Made by a program: the position numbers and the translations under genes. The notes under the pieces were generated by a model. It searched no databases. It was not told the origin of the DNA and saw only the letters and a program-made list of their open reading frames with translations. A stretch of 64,000 nt of DNA, from contig DAMANX010000004.1 of NCBI GenBank assembly GCA_032073245.1, positions 1 through 64,000 on the forward strand, read 5' to 3'. This DNA is from QVMG01 sp032073245 (lineage in GTDB: Bacteria > Bacteroidota > Bacteroidia > Bacteroidales > Tannerellaceae). Shown piece by piece: positions 32,473-41,337 of the stretch. Every line of letters begins with the position of its first letter. Position 1 is the first letter of the stretch.

Positions 32473-33036
32473 TTAGTAGCTGGCATTGCAGGTGAGGATG
32501 GTGCCTTCGCCGGAGCTTTCTTGGACGACTTTACCGCCTTCGATGAGGCGGATTTGGACGGTACCTGATTTGTCGTCGGTCGTGCTGGCACTTACGGCGA
32601 CTGCGGCTATTCCTTTGTAGGTGATTTCTTTTGTCCATGTTTTAACCGATAGGCTGGAGAATGTTTCTGTTTTGCCTTCGGAATAGGCGATTGCGATGTG
32701 GTCAATCTGTACGTTGGGGGAGCCGCCTACCTCGATTTTTATTTTTTTTTGTTTTGTCGAGGTCGGGGGTGTCGTTGCTTATGTGTTGGATTTTGAAGGG
32801 GCAGACCATGAGGTCGAGGACGGGGGTGTCCAGTCTTTTTCGGGGATGGGTTGCATGTCGTCGATGGTGTAGGCGCGGACTTGTTTTCTACGGGCGACGG
32901 TGGGTATCCAGAAGGATGTGACGTAGGGTTGGGTGACGATGTAGCGTATGCCTTGTTTGCCTGTTACGGGGTGGGTTTCACCGGGGTTGTCTTTTACGGT
33001 GAATACTTTTTCTTTGATGTGGTAGATGAGTAGCAT
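32473..33036 (-). pseudogene. Unknown gene broken by two single-base frameshifts
   Basis: Three frames joined end to end read as one protein of about 187 residues: MLLIYHIKEKVFTVKDNPGE to DWTPP, then VLDLMVCPFKIQHISNDTPD, then KIKIEVGGSPNVQIDHIAIA through to EGTILTCNASY. The first shift is at a run of five C near 32823-32830 and the second at a run of nine T (nine A on the coding strand, 32742-32750). Both need one added base. The C-terminal half looks like a beta-sandwich domain. I do not recognise the family. Homopolymer sequencing errors are an alternative to real decay. Confidence 0.7.
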
Positions 33037-33074
33037 GGTGTTGTTTTTTAGTTGTTATTTTTATTTTGTTGTTG

Positions 33075-34123
33075 TCAATAGGGGTTGTAATAGGGGTTAT
33101 AGTATGGTACGATGGGTGACCGTAGTGTTTCTTTGGGGACCTGCGGATAGTGGAATTGTCGGGGGATGAGGTATTCGAGGTCTTTGTATTTGTAACCTGT
33201 ACTGCGGGGCAGGGTTATTTTGTTTTTTTCTTTTAGCTGGAGTTGGGTGGTGAATGTTCCGTAGACGTAGGTTGTGCTGTCGTTTTCCCATGTTACGGGG
33301 ATGATTGTGTATAGTTCGCTGAGGTCGTCCTGGCGGATGAGGAAATAGGGGGATGTGACGTAGGTTTCTTCTCCGAGCAGTTGGTGCTGGATGTTGGTGT
33401 GCCATTCACGGGCTATTCCTCCGCCGAGGGCGAGGTTGGGCATTTCTTTTTCGTTTTCGGGACGTTGTTCGACTACGAGGTAGGTGCGTGTGATTTCATC
33501 CAGGGCGTCGTCCCATGCATGGGGGTCGCGCGGGGCGTCGTGGGCTGTGAAGCTGAGGCTGACTTCGTAGTTGGTTTTTCCGTAGACGGTCAGGGTTTGT
33601 TTTACAACGACCTCACGGCCGTATTGGGTGGTGTATTGACCTACTACGAGTTCTTGCTGCTCGGCTTGTACAATGTAGTGAATGTTGGGGTTGAAGCAGT
33701 CGAAGATGAAATATCCGTCTTTTTTCAGGTGTTTTTTGACGCTTAATAGGGTGTTGAAAAAGTCCTGGTTGTTGTATAGGTGATGGATGGAGTTGAATGG
33801 GATAAATATAATGTCGTACGTTTCGGGCAAATCGAACGTTCTCATGTCGGCTTTGATAAAGGTTATAGGGGTTTTCAGGTCCCGGGCTTTGGCCTTGGCT
33901 TGTTTCAGCATGGTTGTGCTGTTGTCGACGCCGGTAATACGGTATCCTTCCTGTGTAAGGGGGATGGTGAGCCGGCCTGTGCCGCAACAGAGTCAAGGAT
34001 GTTGCCTTTTTTCTTTTTGCTGAGCCAACGGGAGTAGAAGGGTAAATCGGTCATTTCGGTGTTCATGCCGTCGTAAATGTCTCCATCGTAAATGAGTTTT
34101 CCTACTTGGTAGTCTTTTTCCAT
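33075..34123 (-). pseudogene. SAM-dependent methyltransferase with frameshift in motif I
   Basis: The N-terminal frame (from ATG 34123, MEKDYQVGKLIYDG) runs to SKKKKGNILDS and then leaves frame. The next frame continues CGTGRLTIPLTQEGYRITGV, then IKADMRTFDLPETYDIIFIP and 250 further residues to the stop at 33075. Together they form a class I methyltransferase of about 349 residues. The shift lies near 33985-33990, within the SAM-binding glycine motif, and one missing base explains it. A protein starting at 33911 would lack motif I and be inactive. The substrate is unknown. The neighbour downstream is also frameshifted. Confidence 0.8.
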
Positions 34124-34200
34124 TGTTGAAGTTTTTTTAATGATTTGTCTTTCTTTTAAATAAGGCCGGATATTTCCGGATAGCAAATATAGGAAATCTA

Positions 34201-34470
34201 TCAGGTTTTAAGTGTGATGGAGGAATATACTATGTCGGGGAAAATGCCGACGCCGACAAATTCGGTTCCGTCGGGGCCTATGTCTTTTTTGGTACATATT
34301 CCGGCACTGATGATTCCGTCAACGAGGGTTACATTGATGGGGTTACCTGTGCTTCCTCCGGTTGGCTGGCCTATGATTTTGCCACGGTTCATTCCATGGA
34401 ATTTAATGGTGAAATCTTCTGCTGAGGAATAGGTTCCGGCATTGATAAGGAGGATAACGCGTTTTGTGTA
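34201..34470 (-). pseudogene. C-terminal fragment of an S41 peptidase
   Basis: The last 85 or so codons read KRVILLINAGTYSSAEDFTI, then GKIIGQPTGGSTGNP and GVGIFPDIV, the catalytic-Ser end of C-terminal-processing (S41) peptidases; SSAED holds the nucleophile. The N-terminal 300 or more residues are missing. Upstream sequence turns at about 34470 into the A/T-rich ars promoter region, so the gene was probably cut when the ars operon arrived. Confidence 0.75.
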
Positions 34471-34500
34471 GATGTATAAATAAAATGGGAAAGAAATATT

Positions 34501-34546
34501 ATTCGTTAGTTTACGAATTATAAAAACTATTCGTATATTTGCGAAC
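34501..34546 (+). promoter_or_regulatory. ars promoter with two ArsR boxes
   Basis: ATTCGT-N6-ACGAAT (34501-34518) and ATTCGT-N6-GCGAAC (34529-34546) are two palindromes 28 bases apart. The promoter element TATATTTG (34534-34541) lies inside the second box, so a bound repressor would block RNA polymerase. A third box, GTTCGT-N6-ACGAAC, lies at 34906-34923. Confidence 0.78.
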
Positions 34547-34562
34547 AATAAATACGGAGGAT

Positions 34563-34886
34563 ATGTCAAAGAAAGAATTAACAGCCGGACAGGAACAGCT
34601 TGCACGCTTTGCAAAGGCGTTGGGGCATCCGGTGCGTATCGCGATACTTGAGATGCTTGCTAACGAGTCGTGCTGTTACCACGGCGATATGTCGGAGGTA
34701 TTGCCTATTGCCAAGAGTACCCTTTCGCAGCATCTGAACGAATTAAAGGATGCGGGGTTGATTCAGGGTACAATTACATTGCCGACTGTCAGATACTGTA
34801 TACACGAAGAGAACTGGCAAAAAGCTAAAAGCCTGTTTTCTGCATTGTTCGTGCATATCAATAATGAAGAAAGCTGCAAAGGCTAA
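34563..34886 (+). CDS. arsR: ArsR-family arsenic-responsive repressor
   Basis: This 107-residue winged-helix protein has FAKALGHPVRIAILEML at 16-32 and the recognition helix AKSTLSQHLNELKDAGLI at 50-67. Cys37 and Cys38 (NESCCYHGDM), with Cys79 or Cys105, are candidate arsenite ligands. I chose the ATG at 34563, which follows GGAGG; the upstream in-frame ATG at 34539 is inside the operator and core promoter. Two palindromic boxes overlap its promoter and a third precedes the next gene. It heads the arsenic operon. Confidence 0.92.
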   Translation: MSKKELTAGQEQLARFAKALGHPVRIAILEMLANESCCYHGDMSEVLPIAKSTLSQHLNELKDAGLIQGTITLPTVRYCIHEENWQKAKSLFSALFVHINNEESCKG

Positions 34887-34905
34887 TAAAAAATTTATCC
34901 CGTAA

Positions 34906-34923
34906 GTTCGTGTTTTTACGAAC
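34906..34923 (+). promoter_or_regulatory. Third ArsR box before the acetyltransferase gene
   Basis: GTTCGT and ACGAAC are perfect arms around six bases, the same layout as the two boxes at 34501-34546. A half site (ACGAAT) follows at 34944-34949. Confidence 0.68.
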
Positions 34924-34962
34924 TGCAAAGTGTACGCATAGTTACGAATTACTATATCATAT

Positions 34963-35478
34963 ATGAAAATCAGGAACGTTACATTGGACGATGCAAAAGG
35001 CATCTGTGATATTTATAATTATTATGTGGAAAATACAGCTATTACCTTTGAAACGGCAGCCGTGAGCGAAAGCGAAATGCAGCAACGAATTAAAGGCTTT
35101 TTAGATGAAGGCTTTCCCTACTTTATCGGAGAGATAAACGGTAAAATTGCAGGTTACTGTTACCTTCATAACTGGAATAACCGTTGCGCCTATTCATCCA
35201 CAAAAGAGGTAACCATATATTTAGATAAGGATTTACAGGGTAAAGGCATAGGCACAGTCTTGTATCAACATCTTTTTAAAGAAATATATAAAAACGATAT
35301 ACACGTCCTGATAGCAGGAATATGTATTCCTAATGAAAGCAGTGTACGCTTGCATGAGAAGTTTGGGTTCAAACAGGTATCACACATGAAAGAAATAGGC
35401 TGTAAGTTCGGTCAATGGCGTGACGTAGGACATTGGCAGCTTGTAATAAATCAAATACCGCAAGATGAAAGGTTATGA
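34963..35478 (+). CDS. arsN: GNAT acetyltransferase of PAT/ArsN1 type
   Basis: This 171-residue GNAT protein is of the phosphinothricin acetyltransferase type: IRNVTLDDAKGICDIYNYYV at 3-22, the acetyl-CoA loop QGKGIGTVLYQHLF near 93, and LHEKFGFKQVSHMKEIGCKF near 129. In ars operons such genes (arsN1) acetylate arsinothricin, an arsenic-containing glutamate mimic. That role fits this context but is inferred; glufosinate-type acetylation is the other option. It overlaps acr3 by four bases. Confidence 0.85.
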   Translation: MKIRNVTLDDAKGICDIYNYYVENTAITFETAAVSESEMQQRIKGFLDEGFPYFIGEINGKIAGYCYLHNWNNRCAYSSTKEVTIYLDKDLQGKGIGTVLYQHLFKEIYKNDIHVLIAGICIPNESSVRLHEKFGFKQVSHMKEIGCKFGQWRDVGHWQLVINQIPQDERL

Positions 35479-36509
35479 GTAAAAGAAAAATGAGTTTCTT
35501 AGATAAGAACCTGACGCTTTGGATATTCCTTGCAATGGCTATCGGTGTGGGATTAGGTTATTTCATTCCCTTATTCAGCGGTTATATAGATTCTATGTCG
35601 AGCGGAACAACAAATATACCGTTGGCAATGGGTCTTATACTGATGATGTATCCGCCATTGGCAAAAGTGGATTATAAACAACTGCCGAAAGTATTTTCCA
35701 ACGTAAAGATATTATCTATTTCGTTAATCCTGAACTGGGTTATCGGACCTGTATTGATGTTTGTTCTTGCTATCCTTTTTTTACATGATTATCCCGAATA
35801 TATGGTAGGCGTTATTCTGATAGGTCTTGCAAGATGTATCGCAATGGTGCTTGTATGGAACGACCTGGCAGAAGGTAATACCGAATACGGTGCAGGACTT
35901 GTCGCCCTGAACAGTATCTTTCAGGTGTTCTTTTACAGTTTCTATGCGTGGATATTCGTAACCAAACTACCCCCTTTATTTGGCTTTGAAGGTGCGATAG
36001 TGGATATATCCATAGGTACGATAGCTGAAACAGTAGCCATCTATTTGGGTATCCCGTTTCTCATGGGTATTCTCAGCCGTTTGATATTGGTTAAAGTCAA
36101 AGGGGAACAGTGGTATAAGGAGAAGTTTATCCCTGCCATTTCACCTATTACCCTGATAGCTTTATTATTTACCATTGTATTAATGTTCAGCCTGAAAGGT
36201 GAACTGATTGTACAAATACCATTAGACGTGGTGCGTATCGCCATACCGTTACTAATCTATTTCGTGGTAATGTTCTTCCTTAGCTTCTTTGCAGGGAAAT
36301 TAATGGGCGCATCGTATGATAAAAATGCTTCGATAGCATTCACAGCCACAGGCAACAATTTTGAACTGGCAATTGCAGTCGCTATAGGTGTGTTCGGATT
36401 ACATAGCGGACAAGCTTTTGCAGGCATAGTCGGGCCTCTTGTCGAAGTACCTGTACTTATTCTTTTGGTAAACATATCCTTTTGGCTGAAAAAGAAATAT
36501 TACAAATAA
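35475..36509 (+). CDS. acr3: ACR3-family arsenite efflux permease
   Basis: This 344-residue ten-helix transporter expels arsenite using the proton gradient. Family marks are WIFLAMAIGVGLGYFIP at 15-31, MGLILMMYPPLAKVDY at 51-66, GLARCIAMVLVWNDLAEG with the essential Cys at about 115-132, and ATGNNFELAIAVAIGVFG near 293. Length and residues are complete. It overlaps the acetyltransferase gene by four bases and is followed after 33 bases by the ArsF-like gene. Confidence 0.95.
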   Translation: MSKRKMSFLDKNLTLWIFLAMAIGVGLGYFIPLFSGYIDSMSSGTTNIPLAMGLILMMYPPLAKVDYKQLPKVFSNVKILSISLILNWVIGPVLMFVLAILFLHDYPEYMVGVILIGLARCIAMVLVWNDLAEGNTEYGAGLVALNSIFQVFFYSFYAWIFVTKLPPLFGFEGAIVDISIGTIAETVAIYLGIPFLMGILSRLILVKVKGEQWYKEKFIPAISPITLIALLFTIVLMFSLKGELIVQIPLDVVRIAIPLLIYFVVMFFLSFFAGKLMGASYDKNASIAFTATGNNFELAIAVAIGVFGLHSGQAFAGIVGPLVEVPVLILLVNISFWLKKKYYK

Positions 36510-36542
36510 ATATCCATGTAAAAACTATTAAACATTAAGTTT

Positions 36543-36977
36543 ATGAACAAGCGTATTTTAATCCTATTCTTAGCCGTTTTCCTTGCAGCTTGCGGAAACA
36601 AGACCACCAACCAACAGGCGGAGAACCAAATACAGGAAAAACAAACCCTTACAAAGGCAGATGCTTCGGTTGTGAATGTCTATTACTTCCACGGCAAACA
36701 ACGCTGCAAAACCTGTATAGCCGTAGGAGATTTGGCAAAGAAAACTATTGAAGAAACTTATTCAGGCAATAAACAGGTAAAATTCATCGAAGTAAACACA
36801 AGTGACAAGAAGTTTGAAGACCTGGTCAATAAATATGAAGTATCCTGGAACGCTTTGATAATAGCCAAAGGCGACAACTCCGTCGATATTACGGAACAGG
36901 CTTTTGCCAATGCCTTAAACAACCCTGATGTATTAAGCGACCTGATAAAAAAAGAAGTAAATCTAAGAGCATCCTGA
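36543..36977 (+). CDS. ArsF-like thioredoxin-fold lipoprotein
   Basis: This 144-residue protein has a lipoprotein signal (lipobox LAAC, Cys17) and a redox motif KQRCKTCIAVGD near 58-69 in a thioredoxin-like fold. It resembles the small protein named ArsF in databases, found with the permease ArsG and linked to handling of aromatic arsenicals. The redox role is inferred from the CxxC pair. ArsG follows after six bases, so the two probably work together, the lipoprotein outside the inner membrane and the permease within it. Confidence 0.8.
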   Translation: MNKRILILFLAVFLAACGNKTTNQQAENQIQEKQTLTKADASVVNVYYFHGKQRCKTCIAVGDLAKKTIEETYSGNKQVKFIEVNTSDKKFEDLVNKYEVSWNALIIAKGDNSVDITEQAFANALNNPDVLSDLIKKEVNLRAS

Positions 36978-36983
36978 GCAGGC

Positions 36984-37682
36984 ATGGACTTCCTTCAGCA
37001 GATAGTAGATAACTCGGACATTCCTGTACTTACGGCTTTTATACTGGGCTTAATGACAGCCATAAGCCCTTGCCCGTTAGCAACCAATATCACGGCAACA
37101 GCCTATTTGAGCAAAGATATAGCCGACAAAAAACGTGTGCTTTTCAATGGCATATTCTACACCCTTGGGCGTACTTTCAGCTATACAGCACTAGGATTGA
37201 TATTCTACTTCGGTGCAAGTAAATTCCATGTAGCCAAAATGCTGCAAAACATTAGCGGCCTGTATCTGGGAATAGCCTTGATTGTTATCGGTATCCTGAT
37301 GCTCGATATTATCAAATTCAATATACCTGCATTGAGCAAACTCACATCGAAAGTCAGCGAAAAGAAAATGAAAAAGAACTATCTCAACGCTTTTCTTCTG
37401 GGTGTATTGTTTGCACTGGCTTTCTGCCCTTATAGTGGGGTGCTTTATTTTGGTGTGCTTATACCTATGACAATAAGTAGTGCGTCCGGCTTGCTTCTAC
37501 CTCCTGTATTTGCCATAGCAACCGGTCTGCCTGTTATCATTATCGCTTATCTGTTGGCTTACAGCATGTCGAATGTCGGCAAGTTCTACAACAGGATGAA
37601 AAGTATGGAAGTATGGTTCAGGCGTATTGTTTCGGCTGTATTCATCGTCGTAGGAATATATTATATAGTAATGAATATCTAA
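36984..37682 (+). CDS. ArsG-like permease of CcdA/DsbD type
   Basis: This 232-residue protein has six membrane helices and two conserved cysteine sites typical of CcdA/DsbD-type electron carriers: ISPCPLATNITA near 28-39 and FCPYSGVLYFGVLIP near 142-156. In ars operons this family is called ArsG. It may carry electrons to the ArsF-like partner or export organoarsenicals; the sequence cannot settle which. It lies six bases after the ArsF-like gene and 11 bases before the next. Confidence 0.85.
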   Translation: MDFLQQIVDNSDIPVLTAFILGLMTAISPCPLATNITATAYLSKDIADKKRVLFNGIFYTLGRTFSYTALGLIFYFGASKFHVAKMLQNISGLYLGIALIVIGILMLDIIKFNIPALSKLTSKVSEKKMKKNYLNAFLLGVLFALAFCPYSGVLYFGVLIPMTISSASGLLLPPVFAIATGLPVIIIAYLLAYSMSNVGKFYNRMKSMEVWFRRIVSAVFIVVGIYYIVMNI

Positions 37683-37693
37683 AAATAGAAAAA

Positions 37694-38734
37694 ATGGAAA
37701 TTATAGTGTTAGGTACAGGTTGTGCCAAATGTAAAGACGTTTACAATAGAGTGATAAAGGTTGTCAATGACTCCCATATTACTGCCAATGTAAAAAAAGA
37801 AGAAGATATAATGGAGATAATGAAATATGATGTACTTTCTACTCCAGCTGTTGTTGTGGACGGACTTGTCATGATTCAGGGAAAAGTACCAACTGAAAAA
37901 GAAATACACGAATTATTGACAATAAACAATAATCAGGCAAAGAAAGAACTTGTAAAACAACGTTACAGCGAACTGGCTCTCAACGCCGATGAGCTGAAAG
38001 GCAAATGTTGCTGCGGTTCAAACCCTGCTGCACCCTCAAAGAAAGTTTACACCATCATGAGCGAAGATTACAGTAAACTGAAGGGGTATGAAGCGGATGC
38101 CGACCTGGGTGTAGGTTGCGGATTGCCTACGGAATATGCCGGAATAAAAGCGGGCGATACGGTTTTAGACCTGGGTTCGGGGGCTGGTAACGATTGTTTT
38201 ATTGCCAGAAGTGAAGTTGGAGAAACGGGTAAAGTTATCGGCATCGACTTTTCACCGCAAATGATTGAAAAGGCTCGCCGGAATGCTACGAAGCGGGGCT
38301 ATACCAACGTTGAATTTATCGAGGGGGATATTGAGGATATGCCTTTACCGGATAAGGCTGTCGATATTGTGGTAAGTAACTGTGTTTTGAATTTGTTACC
38401 GCAAAAGGATAAGATTTTCAATGAGATTTACCGTGTTTTAAAGCCGGGAGGGCATTTCTGTATCTCGGATGTGGTATTGAACGGTGTGTTTCCAAAGGCG
38501 TTTACCGATAATGCTTCGATGTATGCCGGTTGTATTGCCAGTGCCATGCAAAAGGAGGATTATCTGGGCGAAATAGAGAAGGCGGACTTTACGGATATTA
38601 AAATTGAACGTACCAAGACGGTTCTTATTCCCGATGATGTTCTGGAAGAGCATTTGGATAGTGCCACTATTGAAGAGTATAAGGCCGGGAATGTGGGTAT
38701 TTATTCTATTACGGTGACGGGAAAGAGGCTTTAA
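37694..38734 (+). CDS. arsM: Thioredoxin-ArsM fusion, arsenite methyltransferase
   Basis: This 346-residue fusion has a small redox domain at 1-78 (GTGCAKC, Cys10 and Cys13; cis-Pro in STPAVVVDG) and a full ArsM at about 84-346. ArsM adds methyl groups from SAM to arsenite. It has VLDLGSGAGND (157-167) and candidate arsenic ligands Cys105-107, Cys142, Cys230 and Cys280. The joint is in frame with no stop. I chose ATG 37694, since an earlier start would overlap arsG. The fused thioredoxin could reduce the enzyme between methylation rounds. Confidence 0.93.
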   Translation: MEIIVLGTGCAKCKDVYNRVIKVVNDSHITANVKKEEDIMEIMKYDVLSTPAVVVDGLVMIQGKVPTEKEIHELLTINNNQAKKELVKQRYSELALNADELKGKCCCGSNPAAPSKKVYTIMSEDYSKLKGYEADADLGVGCGLPTEYAGIKAGDTVLDLGSGAGNDCFIARSEVGETGKVIGIDFSPQMIEKARRNATKRGYTNVEFIEGDIEDMPLPDKAVDIVVSNCVLNLLPQKDKIFNEIYRVLKPGGHFCISDVVLNGVFPKAFTDNASMYAGCIASAMQKEDYLGEIEKADFTDIKIERTKTVLIPDDVLEEHLDSATIEEYKAGNVGIYSITVTGKRL

Positions 38735-38786
38735 TAGTTTTATATAACCTTCCGAAAAGCCTTTACCGGATTCTTTATATTATCGC

Positions 38787-38794
38787 TATATTTG
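38787..38794 (+). promoter_or_regulatory. TAnnTTTG promoter element
   Basis: TATATTTG lies 25 bases before the 433-residue ORF, with TTTA about 21 bases upstream. It suggests that gene has its own promoter rather than being part of the ars operon. Confidence 0.5.
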
Positions 38795-38818
38795 TGAAAA
38801 CACTAATTAAGACCACGT

Positions 38819-40120
38819 ATGGGTATGCTGAAAAAGCTTTTTGGAAACAGGAATATCGATGAACTTACTTTCCCCGAGGAAAATAACCGGGGTAAGGTGG
38901 AAGTCACGGACGGCAGAATTCTATTTAAAGGTTCGGATTACTATAACCCCAACGGAGATATTGAAGTAGATAAAATTGATAGGATATATGCCGTTGTGGA
39001 CCGCGACAGAATGAAATCTCTAACCTTGTGTTCCAGAGACAGCAACTGCAGTGTTCCCGTTTATTATAAAGGTTTTAGGTCGATGTACGAAATGCTTTCT
39101 TCCTGTTTTGGCCTGGACGATACACTTTTCCTGCAAACAATCCATGCGAAAGATTATAGCAAAAAACTACTTTGGAAGAGAGTTTTTGAACCTACTTACA
39201 GCATTACCGCCGACAGTAGCGATAACTATGGAAAAGGTTTCGAGATACAATCGCCTCTTAAGCAGTTTATCACATGGGATACACCCTTCAGTGAACTGCG
39301 TAAGAATGAAAATACGGATTATCTTTATGGTGAAAAAGTAAATGCCCTGCGTTTCAAATACCCTGTACGGGTAGGGCGCTTACTGTTCCATAATCTGACG
39401 GCACATAATAATAAACGTGATGATATTGCTGTTCGCTTCTTCTTTGCCGACAGTTACAGCCCAAATGCCGACGACATTAGTTACGGGGAAATCGCCGGCT
39501 GTCTCCTGAAAGACTTAGGCAGTGAGAGTATTGTCTATCAGCGGGAAGATGAAGACGCAAAAATAATTGACTTTAGCATCAATGATATATTGTTCTCCGT
39601 CGAATACAGGTATGATAACGAATATAATTTTGAAAATGGCTATACGCACCTTAAAATCTCGAACGAACGTGAATATCCGGCTTTACTGGTGAATGAAGCT
39701 TATGAAAGTGTGATAGAGGTAAGCGACTATTTATTGCTTAAAGACGATGTTTCGCTGTATGCCGATTATAAATATTACCATTATCCAAAAAGAAGACCGC
39801 CCCAGCTTGACAGCTTGTTCGGAAATAAAAATATTATCTGGCGTGATGATGCCAATGGTAAGATAGGTTTCGCCGATGCGCAGAGGTCCATTGTGTTGGA
39901 TAACAGCCTGATTAAATCCTTCACGATGGAAAACCTTATACCTGCAAAAGGGGGTGGAGGCGCCGAACTTATTGTCGACCTAAACGACGAATCAATAACG
40001 GGGTATCGCTATATGTACACTTTCAAAGGCGAATACCGCTCTATGAATGAATATGCCGGAAAGCTGCAATCAGTTACCGGTAAAGAAATACTTTTTCCTC
40101 CCGAATATTCAGATTGCTGA
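38819..40120 (+). CDS. Unknown 433-residue protein
   Basis: I do not recognise this protein. It has no signal peptide, no membrane helix and no cofactor motif. It is rich in Asp, Asn and Tyr and opens with GMLKKLFGNRNIDELTFP. A related short phrase, LDSLFGNKNIIWRDDANGKI, recurs near residue 327, which suggests two similar domains. Its own promoter and a following remnant gene set it apart from the ars operon. Codon use resembles the neighbouring chromosome. The protein is probably cytoplasmic. Confidence 0.8.
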   Translation: MGMLKKLFGNRNIDELTFPEENNRGKVEVTDGRILFKGSDYYNPNGDIEVDKIDRIYAVVDRDRMKSLTLCSRDSNCSVPVYYKGFRSMYEMLSSCFGLDDTLFLQTIHAKDYSKKLLWKRVFEPTYSITADSSDNYGKGFEIQSPLKQFITWDTPFSELRKNENTDYLYGEKVNALRFKYPVRVGRLLFHNLTAHNNKRDDIAVRFFFADSYSPNADDISYGEIAGCLLKDLGSESIVYQREDEDAKIIDFSINDILFSVEYRYDNEYNFENGYTHLKISNEREYPALLVNEAYESVIEVSDYLLLKDDVSLYADYKYYHYPKRRPPQLDSLFGNKNIIWRDDANGKIGFADAQRSIVLDNSLIKSFTMENLIPAKGGGGAELIVDLNDESITGYRYMYTFKGEYRSMNEYAGKLQSVTGKEILFPPEYSDC

Positions 40121-40166
40121 AAGTGGATTAAGGAGTAATACCCTTGTCGACGTACTTTTCAAAGTT

Positions 40167-40476
40167 TTACTGTGCATTCGCCAGGAATCCGTTTTTGTAG
40201 AATGAATAACTTTCTTCGATTATTTCGGGTTCATCGGCATCGAGTGCATGTAGTATTTCGCGGCAAAATTCCAGGGGAGCAGTTCCGTTGGCGGTAACGA
40301 TATTACCGTCGCGCACGGCCGATTGAAGTTACGGGTTTTTTGGTGAGAGAAAGGGTCTTTGAGATGTATTTAAGCGGTTGTCCGGGTTTCACTCCTGCAT
40401 TCAGACAAACAGATATATAGGTGGCTTCCCAATCGGCAAAACCGTTTAACAAGACAAAAAGAATTTCTTTTCTCAT
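40167..40476 (-). pseudogene. DJ-1/PfpI family gene with internal deletion
   Basis: The start, MRKEILFVLLNGFADWEATY through KKPVTSIG, is the N-terminal third of a DJ-1/PfpI protein. The end, VRDGNIVTANGTAPLEFCRE through YKNGFLANAQ, is its C-terminal part in another frame. About 75 codons, including the nucleophile elbow Cys, are missing between them near 40318. A TATCTTTG promoter element remains at 40501-40508. Confidence 0.8.
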
Positions 40477-40632
40477 ATTTATTTCTTTCAATTATACTTG
40501 CAAAGATACCTTTGCTAAAGAAGATAACAAAAAAATGAAAAGCTAAGATATCCAAACCATACTACTTGTTTTTGTGTTACTATTCTGAAGAACTTCTGTT
40601 CTGATAATTATTTATCCGTAAAAATAAGAACT

Positions 40633-41337
40633 ATGTATTGGTCTATCACCATAAAACTTATTATTGGTATGGTTGGGGTATTGCTATTCCTGCGGATGAC
40701 GGGAAAAACGCAGATGGCTAACCTCACTCCACTGGACACGGTGAATACCATCGTGCTCGGTGCTTTGGTGGGTAGTATTATCTATATGCCCGATACACGG
40801 GTGTGGATACTCGGATTTGCAATGCTGGTGTGGTTTATACTTAACATACTTGTCAGGTTGTTGCTCCGGGTAAATTATTTCAGTAAACTTATCCACGGTG
40901 AGCCGGAAACGTTGATTAGTGACGGCAAAATCGACCTGGAAATGCTTAAAAGAAACAATCTCGGTATCGACCAGTTCCGCGCGAAACTCCGTGAAAGCGA
41001 TATATTTTCCCTTCTTGATGTGGACGAAGTGGTATTTGAGACAGATGGCGAATTTACGATTATTAAAAAGAACAAAGGTTCGGAATCTTACCTGATGATT
41101 AGTAACGGCGACATTGTGAAAGAGGAGCTCGAAAAGTCGGGCCATAATGAAGGTTGGCTGAAAAAGAACCTGAACGATTTGGGGTATGAAAAGTATGATG
41201 AATTATTTGCAGCCGAATATACCCCGAAAAGAGGCTTTTATGTGATTGACAAAGAAGGGAATATTATGAATAAAAATAAAAAGGGGGAAGTAAACAAGAT
41301 AGATGAAATAGATATGGATAGTTCATCAGGCTCATGA
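40633..41337 (+). CDS. DUF421 membrane protein (YetF-like)
   Basis: This 234-residue protein has three N-terminal membrane helices (about 5-78), then the DUF421 domain, recognised by LTPLDTVNTIVLGALVGS at 31-48, GEPETLISDGKIDLEMLKRN near 95 and RESDIFSLLDVDEVVFETDG. The C-terminus is charged. Relatives such as YetF act in the envelope; the Bacillus proteins are tied to sporulation and stress, and the function in Bacteroidota is unknown. The last four bases overlap the next gene (ATGA), so the two membrane proteins are co-translated. Confidence 0.87.
   Translation: MYWSITIKLIIGMVGVLLFLRMTGKTQMANLTPLDTVNTIVLGALVGSIIYMPDTRVWILGFAMLVWFILNILVRLLLRVNYFSKLIHGEPETLISDGKIDLEMLKRNNLGIDQFRAKLRESDIFSLLDVDEVVFETDGEFTIIKKNKGSESYLMISNGDIVKEELEKSGHNEGWLKKNLNDLGYEKYDELFAAEYTPKRGFYVIDKEGNIMNKNKKGEVNKIDEIDMDSSSGS

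Noticed and set aside
34539..34562. Earlier ATG for arsR
   Set aside because: It lies inside the second ArsR box and core promoter; the ATG at 34563 has GGAGG before it.
37613..37693. Longer N-terminus for the thioredoxin-ArsM fusion
   Set aside because: It overlaps the end of the ArsG-like gene in another frame and does not look like a signal or domain.
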